This document shows positions 48,801 through 60,800 of a stretch of DNA of 64,000 nt, piece after piece. Source of the DNA: Cocos nucifera (lineage: Eukaryota > Streptophyta > Magnoliopsida > Arecales > Arecaceae). Numbering within the stretch: the first letter of the stretch is position 1; every line of letters starts with the position of its first letter. The stretch covers positions 1,247,688 through 1,311,687 of the forward strand of contig QRFJ01000300.1 in the NCBI GenBank assembly GCA_006176705.1, written 5' to 3'. Made by a program: the position numbers and the translations under genes. The notes under the pieces were generated by a model. The model was not told the DNA's origin, did not search any database, and saw nothing but the letters and a program-made list of their open reading frames with translations.

Positions 48801-51800
48801 AACGCGCAGCCTTCGAAGATTATTTTGAAGGCCCTTCGGATTGATTCCAGATCTGGCATTTGGAGATCAGATGCAGTAGGAGACGACATCCAGATTTGAC
48901 CCGAGTGGACTTTGATAGAGGCCAGGCATGTGCGTGGCTAGATCCAGAACCTCGAAGTATAGTCAGATCATCAGTAGGGTAAATCATTTATCCAAATTAG
49001 ATAACATCTGATATTACAAATTTAATTTTATTTATATTTCATATTCAGATCAATCTAATCAGATCTGAGAATGCTCAGATCTGATCGAATCCGTAGGAAA
49101 AAAATTTAATATTTTTCACTTCACATCAGATCAGATCGATCCTACGGCCTTGGAATGATAATTCCTTCACACCAATGCTATCCATCAAGGAGCCTCCATC
49201 TCTCCTCTTCCTCTTCTCTTCTCCATGGTTGTAGTTTTCATCATTGACCAAGTCAGGGAAAAATGTGGACCAAATAGAGGATAGAAGGCAGGAGAGAAAC
49301 ACTTTTTAGCAATATCAAGCAAACCCTATGATAGGGAAAGCTTATCCTTAGCTCTTATAGCCCATATCACCAATGATTTATCATCCTTGATTTGTTTTCT
49401 AAGCATCTATTGAATTGTCATGCTAACCAAGAAAAAGCCCACTGCCATCAAGGAAGACCATTGGAAAGAAACAGAAAAGGTAGATAGGATTTGGAAAAAT
49501 AAATCTCATCGGTCATGGCCTGTGGGTGCTTGAATTAAAGACGGCCGCCATCAAGGAAAACCACTGGGAAGAGATGGAAAAGGGATATGGGTCTTGGAAA
49601 AAAAAATCTCATGCTTGTGGGCGGTTAGGTTGTGCTTGACCATGGTTATTATGAACTGTCAACCTGGCCACCAATATGAGTTGGTCTAGGCAATAGTTCC
49701 AAACACTGCTTGGGATGTAATAAGTGTAATTTGATATATTTAACGGATCATTTGGGGGAACATTCATCATATATTGAGATAAGAAATTGCTCATTGACTT
49801 AGAAAGGGTTCTTACATTTTTGTCCTCTTAAATTCTCTTGGTGTATATTGTACAGCATACAGTAAGCTCTCTAATTTGCACCCAATTATTTCATGCTATA
49901 AGTGGCAAGTCCTTTTTCATCCCTTGCTAGTGATCTTTACCAACTATACCTGATTTTGGCAGGATGTAAAACTCAGTTTGTTTTCTCCTGTGCTTACCAT
50001 TATAATGTTTAAAAAGCAAAGGTATAAGGTGATTTATAGGTTCTATACAAGATGAGATGGAAGCCTCATGTTTCCTATTGAGAGTTCTAAAAATCATAAA
50101 AATTCGTGTACAAAAAGCAAGTGCTCAATATAATGCTGTGTTTGGAGAGAGTTTCCTTTGCAACAACTACTCATAGCAACACTAAATGCACTTAATAGCC
50201 AGTTTAAATATTTTATTAAACAATACTTAAGTTTGACATACAACAATATTTCTTTTATCATCTATTGGTTGTGGTGGTGCGTTGCTGGAACCACAACTAT
50301 GCATTCACATAAATCTCTTTATTTGACATATGTCTAACATGAACCCTAGTTCATTTTAAGTGAGCCTTGCCTTAGAGTTTCAAGGCCATAAATAAACATT
50401 TCTAAATAATTTTTGCTAGTACTTCTACAATAAAATCAATGTCTAACATGCGGTCGATATTGATATTTACTTATGCTTAAGGAACTATTTGAGATTTATT
50501 AATGGAAATAACCAGTACTATTCTCTATGTCGATTGGTTTTTTGGGTTTACACCTATTGTTGAACAGTATCATTTTCTTATTCATCAATGTGTAGTTAAT
50601 TAACATTGTCATGCAACACCTATTTAACAATGCCTGGATGGTTTTTAATGTTCAATTATCACATTGATCTCTAGTTGGTTGGGTCACTATGGTTGTGCAT
50701 GACTTTGATATATCACATGTGAGAGTTCATAATTACTTGATCTGGTCTAAATTAGGTATGGTCAAGTTTGCTATGTTTGGAAGGCTTTATTGAGTTGGGT
50801 AAGGTGACCAGACTTGACCCTAATGATTATTATTTGTATCCTACAAATTATACATGATTGCAAGGACCGCCAAACCATCTTGGACCAGCAGTTTGGGGCG
50901 TACAGAATTAAGTGGTTTGAGATGTACCAAATTAGACCGATTGGTTATCAGAATGGTTTGGCTGATCAATCTAGTTCTTGAACTGTAGCCTTTATTGTTA
51001 TTCTTTTAATTAAAACCGCCTCCTAATCCTCTCCCTTTCTCTATCCTTCTCTCTTTTGGCCGATTCTTGATTCTCCTCTCCCTCCCTTTCTCTCTTTCTC
51101 CTCTCTTGAGCTTCCTCTCCCATCTCCCCCAGCTCTCTCGATGCTTTGCAATGACTTTGCTATGACCATGCCTTTGCAATGATGATGCCAGCTAGGGTTA
51201 GGGTTCCACGATGACAACTCCATGGGTAGGGTTAGGGTTCTATCATCGCTAAGAATGAGGTATGCCTCTCCCTCCCCCCCCACTCTCCCTCCCTCTGTCT
51301 CCTCCCTCTCCCTCTCCTTCCCCTTGGTATGGTATAGGAAGTGATCACCAGCCAATATAACTCTTAATACCGGTTCGGTGAACCTTGCTTATGAGAATGC
51401 ATGATTAGATGTAATATATCATATGACCATAAAATGAGGGAGGGTGAACTTTGAATTTTTATGAATGTAATCACTTTTTACATATGATATAGTGAGCTTT
51501 GATGTACCTACTTGATTTTATTGCATTTTGTTTATGTAATCCTTAGATAGCTCAGATGTTGCTTATGCTCAGGTCCAACTCAGTTTGTTTTGTCTCTTTG
51601 TCCATATTGTATATTCCAATCTTAAACATTGAAGAGCAGTCAATTGGTGCAAGATGCAATGTTAAAAGACTGCAGAAGCTAGACAAGTGGCCAAGAAGCT
51701 GCCTTACATTTAGGCATGATGCTGGTGCCAGTCAGACAGAAGTTAAGGCAGCCCAAAATTAATAAATTCAAAGTAGAAATCTAAAAGGAAAGTTCTAATG

Positions 51801-54800
51801 TAGTAGAATAAGCATATGATATCAAATAATATATCGTAAGCCAATGGGAATTATCCATCTGACAACATCTAGTAATAATTTATAAATTGATTCCACTCTC
51901 AGTACTTGAATGTGATGCAAAAAATGTTAAAGTGGGCATCTAGACAGCCCTAAATAGGAATAAAGACAGCGGTCCTTTAAGTATTGACAAGATGTTGGAA
52001 TAAATATAAGATTGAGTAAGCAAGTTGTCTAAGTTGAAGAAGCAAATTCAATGTCAAAAACTACTACAAGGGGAAGGCTAGGAAAATACCAACTTCAAAA
52101 CGAGCTTGAGATGATTTCAATATGTGCAATGCATGCTGTATGGTCGGAGATTTCATGCAGATGTTAAAGGATCGCAATAAGAAAACACTCTAGTAGATGC
52201 AAATTCACATAATGAGAATCAAACTCTTTGTGTATGTTTTGGCTAGGAGATGGTATCCTCTGGTTTAGTTAGTGAGAAAAAGCAGTTCTCATAGAGAGAA
52301 GGATAACCAATTTATTTTCTACAACAAGCATGACACGATATTGAGACACATTCCATTTCAGTTCTTGGATCTTATAGGTATTAGTTAATGATTCAAGTTC
52401 TTAGTAATTGGAATCTTATACTTGGGATAATGCACCTGCTTTGGATTCCCTCTAGAGTATTGAATCCACATGCCATTGAAGGGCTTCTATATTAGAAGTG
52501 TTTCTAAAATATGAAATATTTGTGTGCTTGCACTTGCACCCACATCTGTTCCTAATCCCGGTAACTAAGTTGAAGAGATATTTGGAGAAGAATGCATGAT
52601 GATAGGATAAGTCTTGTGCTTTATTTGTTGCTAACGGGTCAGGTTGTTCTAGGACTAGTCTTGTGCTGGCTGAATCTTTTAGGCCAAATCTGCCCTTTAT
52701 TTAGCTATAAAGTTAGGTCTAGATTGAGTTCATTAAGAAAAGGGTGGTGTTGAGCTTGGGACCAGAATTGGTCTAGCCCTTGCCGAAACCAGAAGAAATA
52801 TCTTCCCAATTCCTCCCTAGTTAAACGATGTTCACATAATTCAGCTTTTGAAAAAAAATGCAAGATATTTTACTGTCATCATTAGTTTTTGGTGATAGGG
52901 TGTTGATCCTGGTGGAGTCATGATGATGGGCTCTTGAATCTAGAGCACCTCTCATGCACCATCCCGTAGGGAAAGCAATGAGGAGGGACACTAGAAGAGA
53001 GGGAAAATTTAGGATTGGAGGAAGCATGTAGAGTGGACCTTGGCATTGTGAGGATGGTTTACAGTAGGAGACGAGGAAGGGAGGTCTGACCCATTTACAT
53101 CCCTATGCTTAATTGTAGCTTAAATATATACAAGTTACTAGTGTTAGGAAGGTGGTATCAATTCTTTGGGATTTTATTGGAGTTTAAGAGGCTGTAAGTT
53201 ATTTATATTATAATATGAACTTTGGGATCATAGGCTTAGTGGTTATTTATAGGGTTAAATATACCTTCTTGCTTTACACATGAAGAATTATGAATACATA
53301 AATGCTTTGTGAAATAGAAACAAAATGTCCATATCATGGTATGCCGAACTAGACTGAACTGTCTGGTTCACCCTGTATTGAACCGAAATGGTGTAGTTGG
53401 GCTGAGTTAATTCAGCCCTTTTTGTCGAAAACCTATCTGAACTGGCCTAAATCCGGTAGTTTGGAAAGGTATTGGGCTAAACTACCCGCTTTAGCCTAGT
53501 TTGGAGTGGTTTAGCCCATCACTCAATTATTTGAGTTTTCGGCCCAGTTCGGAGTTGTTTAGCCCATCACTCAATTATTTAAGTGATGGGAAGAACCTTC
53601 AGAAGGTTCCCAAGCCTTCTCAAGCAAAAATGAGATAATTCCCTTAAAATCTCCCTCAAGAGAAAAATAGCCAGAAAATGAAAGAAAATGCTAGATTCAA
53701 GGTATATAAGCTCCTCCCCCTTCTCCTCTACCTCCTTTCCTTTAGAGAAGTCCTCCACAAAGATTCCATTAGGAATGGCGGTTGGAAGAAGTCCCGAGCA
53801 ATTCCATCAGGAGCCACCATCCATGACTTGGATCTACCACCTTCCCTAGGCTAGCACAAGGCTGTCCTTATATGTTAGACTTAAATCCGCATCACATGTA
53901 TGATTATTACCCGTATCTTTTGCCTGGAGCGTAGTCGCGATTCCATGTAAAAAATGTTAGTCAAAAAAAAAAAAAAGAAATTTATGGGCAGTCCTTCCCT
54001 ATAACCAGGGGCCACCGTTACACAAATGAAGCATAAGGTTTTCTCTAGATCATAGGCCATTTCCTAAGAGCTCCCAAACATGGCCACGAAGATGAGCTTG
54101 AAGCTTCTTATGGACAATTTCTCCCACAAAAACCTTTTCACTAGCTTTTCACTAGTGCTAGCAAAGAAGTTGCAGATTTCCTCTTTGGCCTTTTGGGTAT
54201 AGTCGGTAGGTACCATCATAAAACTCCTGACTAAGGAACTCACAGTGAGTTCCATTGCTAACATCTACCAGAGCATAGAGAAACTGGAGACATCTACCTC
54301 TAGACCACCCATAATAAGAACTCACTCCTCGACCCCATGGTATTGTTGCCATCAAACTCTCAACCCACGCTTCTCCTACTAGGGCCCTTAGCAGCTGAGA
54401 GGTATTATAGTTGTTATGAGTGTAGCTTCAATTCTGCTCGCTACTTTGCTGATGCTATTGGGACTCCTTGTCCCTCCTATAAGGATCTAATGATAGAAGA
54501 GGTGCACTACATGGTTTCCAAGTTTGGGAAGGTTGAAGCTAACAGTGGTGGAGATGGATTTGTGAATATTGTTGTGACTTATAATATTAAGTGACAAGAA
54601 TAAGGATTATGCAAATGATTCAAACATTTATGAGCGACATCGGCACTCGACGAGATTTTAGATCTTGATATATATACTTAAAATATATGTAATTGATTGT
54701 ATCATTTTATGTTTTGTATCTTATTAATTCATTTGAGCATATTAGGTTTCAATAATATCTAGTCTTTGTAACTTGTAAGGCTTTTTATTTATAAAAAATT

Positions 54801-57800
54801 TATAAAGCATCATGTCAGATTCAGATTTGCATCACGAGCAATTAAGGATATACTGGAGTAATAGAAACTTCTAATACCATCAACAAATATGAATTTGGGC
54901 TTAAAATCATTGAAGAAGCCAAAAAAAATTGATTAGAGATCTTAAAAACCAAAAAGAATTGAAAAAACAAAACAAAAAGAAAAGCCACACTGTGTTGGTA
55001 TGGTACCAAATTGGTCATCAACTGGTATGGGTCTTGATACCAATTAGGCGATCCTTGGTCCATATTCTCCTGTTAACCATTCTACCCTTGTCTTTGCTTT
55101 GGAATATGATTTAGAATAATACCGGAGTTTGCAGGTCCCTCCTGTTGTTAGTTCATTTCTTAAAATTTTATATAGGAAGGTTTCACAAAAAATGTATTTT
55201 GGTACTTAATATTTGAGCAATTTCTATAAAGGAAGTTCAGCATTCTTCTCTCTATATGAGAGGTCCAGCATAAAGACCCTGGTGGTGGCTTCTTGCCATG
55301 GCCAATAGTGATGTAATATCAAAGAGTTACACGTATGATCAATATGCCACCAAAATTACAGTGCGATGTTTTCTTCTAAAAACATAAGATTTGTTAATTA
55401 TGATTTACTCATAATTCTAATGCTTCTTTTATTTTTTGGCAGCTTGTGCATCCTGCTTTCCGATCAATGTTGGGGCATCTACGTTCTAAAGCTCTTAATA
55501 AATTCAGAAGTGATCTTGAGCAGTCTATGAAGAGTGGGAAAGGGTTCGCTGCATTAGTTCGTGATTGTAGTCAGTCTTCTCTGCTTGAATTTGATGAAGG
55601 ATTTGCAGGTATCATCTCACTTGAACATTAACATTGATGGTCAGGCATGTCTTAATTTTTAAAAGCATTAATGTAACATAAGCATTTGTTAATTAATAGA
55701 AGCCGGTCTAGGTAGGTTATTTGTTATGTGCAAGTTCTTTCTTGCTACTTCATAAACAAACTATGCATTTGCTTGTCAATAATTCATGTTATCTTAAGGA
55801 TTGTACCTGTGGGATTTGATAATTTTATGATTATTCATCTTTTCTAAGAAAAGAAATGTTTAAAATATTCTTTTTCATAAAACTTAAAACGTATTAAAAA
55901 TAATGAATTGTGTTAGAGAGTATATTTAACGTGTCAATTGATATATGTTATTCTCTATTATTTCTTTATGTTTATAGTTCTTCCATTTATATTTTTTTCT
56001 AATTAGACTTTTTCTTATTGTATTTTTCTTTATAAGACTTTTCCTCTTTAGAAAATAGAGAAAAATAGTTCATTGTATCTCGGCGGTTCATTGTATCTAG
56101 ATCTCTATTATATGGGTCATTGTATCTAGATGGTTCATTGTATCTAGATCTTTATTACTCTATATATAAAGTCTTTTATAATACAATCATTTTCTTTACA
56201 CAGTCTCTCTCTATCTCTCCTTTTCTCTTTCTATTATTCTTTACATGTTATCAGAGCCTAGGGTTCTCTAGACAAAGGTGCTTCCTATCTAAGCGACGTT
56301 ATGGGGGAAGCATCATTTCTTTCTCCTTTTTCGTTATGCTAGGATTAGATCTATGCCTTCTGTACCTACCTATATGTGGTGATTCTAGACTATTGAATCT
56401 ACCACATTGACTGCTTGCCCTTATATTAATTTGATGGCTGATACTTTGGCTATTTCTCTGGCAGATTTGGAGCAATTGTTCCACCAAGCAACTCAACTAT
56501 CTTATGCCTCTTCTTCCTCGACTCCTCCTATATCATCCTTTACCTTAGGTAGCACTACTCTCTTATCTGCCACTGCATCTGCGCCTTCCTCTTGGATCAT
56601 TGACTCAAGCACTACATTACATATGTTAGGTGACTCTAGACTGTTCTCCTCTTTATTTTCTGTTTCAAAAAATCATCTCCCATCTTTCTAGTTGATGGCA
56701 TACAATCGCCAGTATCTAGTTATGGTTCTGTATCACCTACTTTCTCTTTGTCACTTTTCTTAGTTCTTTATGTGCCTAAATTTTCATTAAATCTTTTATC
56801 AATCAGTTTTCTTACAAAGTCTTTAAACTGTTCAGTCACCTTCTATCCTTCGTATCATCTTTATTAGTCAGTCATCGGTCCTGTCCAATTGTGAGGCTTA
56901 TCAACTTGAAAAATACCACAGGTTAATGTTTCCAAGAAGAGTCAATAAAACTAGTATAAGGTTATTTGAGTTGGTTCACTTTGATATTTGGGGTCCTTTT
57001 AGAGTCAAGAGTCATACTAGTCATAGATATTTTTTGACCCTTATTGATGATTTTTCTAGTACCACCTAGGTGTTTTCGTTAAAGGAACAATCTAAGGTCT
57101 TGTTTATCTTCAAAAATTTTCATAAGAAAATAAAGACAATTTTCTATTGATATTTGTTCTATTCATACTGGCAATGCTCTAGATTTTGTCCAGAGGAGTT
57201 AAATGCATTTTGTACCTCAAATGGGATTCAACACCAAACTTCTTGTGCATATACCCTTCAACAAAATGGAGTAGCTGAGTGCAAAAATCACCATCTTCTT
57301 AACATTGCTTGCACCATACTTTTTCATATGGATGTACCTAAAATATATTGGGAAGATGCTATTTTGACTGCTTGCTTTCTTATTAACCTTATGCCATCTT
57401 CAGTACTCCAAGATAAAATTTTCATCCAATTTCTATATCCACATCGTCTGTTATTTCCTTTGCTTCTTCGTACATTTGAATGTGTAGTTTTTGTCCATGA
57501 CCTCCAAACGGGGTTCGACAAACTATCTTCCAGAGCCATCAAATATGTTCTCCTTGGCTATGCCAGAAACTAGAAGAGGTACAGATGCTTTGATCTGGTG
57601 AGTCATAAGATATTTATCAATGCTAATGTTACATTCTTTGAAGAGCAGTCTTACTTTTCATCTGTATGAGAATCTATCTAGTGGGTTACTGGTTCCACCA
57701 ACACCTATCCCTATTCCGGTGTTTTCTTCTACTTCAGAAGAGTCTACTGTTGTGCCTATTGCTATTTCTCCACCATCCCTGAAGGTATATACTTGACGTC

Positions 57801-60800
57801 CATGGAATCAGGTCCCAGCACTTTTACCACCACCATTTTTGCCCTCAGAAAGTGATCCAATATTTTCACCACTTACATCTGATTTGCATCTTTCCATTGC
57901 CATACGGAAGGATAAATGTTCCTCTACTCACCATTTTATTGTTTCATTTATTTTTTTGGATCACCTTAGTCCCATCTTTCGACAGTTTTTGTTAGCCCTT
58001 CTATTTCTATTCCCAGGAATATAGAGGAGGTACCATCTCATCTTGATTGGCGATAAGCAATGCAAGAGAAAATGTCTACCTTAAAGAGCAGAGGCATTTG
58101 GGAGTTGGTCTCTGCACCAATTGATTGTGAGGTTGTTGGATGCCATTGGATTTTCTCCATCAAGTATCTGTCTAATGAAAGGCTTAAGGCATGATTGGTT
58201 GCAAAAGGATATTTTCATGCGTATGGTATTGATTATTTTGAAACATTCTCTCCTGTAGCACGTCTTAGCTTCATCCAAATTTTGATTTCTGTTGCTATCA
58301 ACATGGATTGGCCACTATATCAATTTGACGTGAAAAATGTCTTCCTCTATGGCGATCTTGAAGAGACAGTGTAAATGGAGCAACCTTCAGGGTTTGTTGC
58401 TTAGGGGGAGAGCTCTAGAGTATGTTGCCTGAGGAAAGCAATATATGGGTTGAAGCAAAGTCCGAGGATTTGGTTTCCGAAGTTTAGTCAGATTGTTTGT
58501 CAATTTAGCTTTATCATAACTCATGTGGACCATTCAGTATCATTATGCGCACCTCCATTAGAGTGGTCATACCAGTTGTCTGTGTGGATGACATTATTAT
58601 CTTAGGCAATAACCAAGCTAGCATAAAGGCAACTAAAAGGCACTTGAAGCAACATTTTGATACTAATGACCTGGGTCGGTTGAGGTACTTTCTTGGAATA
58701 GAGGTGGCTTGAAATCATCAAGTACTTGTACTTTCTTAAAGAAAGTATGCTCTTGATCTACTACAAGAGATGGGCATGCTTGGTGCTCGACCAATAAATG
58801 TTTCTCTAGACCAAACACGAGCACTCTAGAAAGAGGATTCCGAAGAACTATCAGACAAGACTGTGTATAGGAGACTGGTTGGTAAGCTTATTTACTTAAT
58901 AGTTATCCGACCTGATATTTTATTTGTAGTTGGTGTTGTCAGTCAATTTATGGACAAGCCTAAGAAGTGCCATTGGGAGGTTGCATGTGACATTATTAGG
59001 TACATTAAAAAGGCTCTCGGACTTGGATTGTTCTACAAAAAGAATAACCATACTAATATAGTTAGTTATTCTGATGCTGATTATGCTGGTTCGAAGATAG
59101 ATAGATGATCAACTTTGATTATTGTACATTTATTGGAGGAAATTTTGTGACTTGAAGGAGTAAGAAACAAGATGTGGTGGCTAGATCTAGTGCAGAAGCG
59201 GAGTATTGAGTTATGGTTCATACTGCTTGCAAGTTAATCCGGATGCATTTCTTAATAACGGAGTTCAGATTTCAGTATGATAAACCCGTTCTTATGTATT
59301 GTGATAATCAAGCAGTCATTTTCATTGCTAATAATCTAGTATTTTATGAAAGGACAAAATACATAGAGGTTGATTGTCACTCCATCAGGGATCAAGTCAC
59401 AAGGAAACAAATATGTACTCCGTATACTCATTCTGATGATCAGGTGGTTAATGTATTTATTAAGCCTTTGGGAGGCAGCAAGTTCTTTATATTGCATGAC
59501 AAGCTGGGAATATTGGATATCTATGCTCCCCAGCTTGAGGGGGAGTGTTAGAGAGTATATTTAACATGTGTCAATTGACATATGTTATTTCCTATTATTT
59601 TTTAATGTTTATAGTTCTTCCATTTATATCATTTCCTAATTAGACTTTTCCTTATTATATTTTTTCTTTTAAAACTTTTCTTCTTTAGGAAATAGAGAAA
59701 AACGGTTCATTGTATCTAAACGGTTCATTGTATCTAGATCTCTATTATATGGTTCATTGTATCTAGACGGTTCATTGTATCTAGAACTTTATTGCTCTAT
59801 ATATATAGTCTCTTGTAATATGAGTGGTAATACAATCAATACAATCATTTTCTTTGCACAGTCTCTCTCTATCTCTCCTTTTTTCTTTCTGTTGCTCTTT
59901 GCAAATTGAAAATTCACACCCTTTAAATAGTTTATGCTCTCCTTCCTGCTCCTTTGCGAACCAATAATTACTATGAGATTTAAGTTTGGAAAACCACCTC
60001 ACACAACAAAGCAATGTGATTTTGGATGTAATGACCTCTAAACATAATTTTGATAGAATAATATTAAGGGTACAAGTCTTGATTAATTTGTGTATATTCT
60101 TATATTCTACTATTCTATGTATTTATTAGCAACAATATGTGTATTTGAAGTCCGAAACCAAAATCATACATTTTATCTGAATCCAGATTTGGATATGTAG
60201 TACCAGTCATATTTGTTAGCTTATATTAAGGTATGCATAGTGAAATTGATCAGTTTATCCCGATTTTTTGCCTTCCTATATAGTTGTGATTAAATAAACA
60301 TGACCAATAAACTTTATCTATAGTTTTTGGGTTCAGTATATTTAATACTTTTACATGCATTTCTGTTAAACTGTAAGCTCACCACTTTCACAACTTCAAT
60401 CTTTATCGTTTGTAGTTCCCCACCACCTCTTGACCTTTCAACCCACTTATCATTGCATGCCCTTAGTTCGTATGCTGGTTCTTACTCTTATCATAGAAAT
60501 CATTCATTATGCTTGCTGCATAAAATTCTTACTCTTATCAACCCACCTCATCAATCTCATATATGACAATTTCTTGTGCATAAATTCTTTCTTGTTCAAA
60601 ATCCTGAATTCTACAAAATTGTTGGCCATAAAAGTCTTGTTTCTTTCCTTTGGGTGTTGGGTGTATGTGGTGATCACATGAACACTCAACGCCCCAGAAG
60701 CATACTTGGCATTTTTTTATATGTCTTTGTATATGTTACTATTTAGATAATAAATGCCAGATGGTGAATATCATCAAATGAGGAGTCTTTTATTGAATGA

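Larger units (their letters stand above)
55911..59903 (+). mobile_element. Copia element E in RHD3-like intron 14 (complete, defective)
   Basis: A 3,993-bp Ty1-copia element flanked by AATTG (55906-55910, 59904-59908). LTRs are 335 bp (55911-56245) and 358 bp (59546-59903). The primer site is TGTTATCAGAGCC at 56246, and the purine tract CTTGAGGGGGAG ends at 59545. Gag is almost wholly missing and the pol frame is broken, so it is non-autonomous or dead. It lies in the sense direction of the host gene. Confidence 0.93.

Noticed and set aside
51193..51241. Telomere-like TAGGGTTAGGGTT strings (also CCCTAACCCTAG near 39405)
   Set aside because: Only about two units each, inside MITE-like repeats; not an interstitial telomere array.
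54064..54594. Overlapping short frames such as the 85-residue frame at 54337
   Set aside because: No recognised domain, no splice context, and located within intron 13; could be a decayed scrap, but nothing supports a gene.
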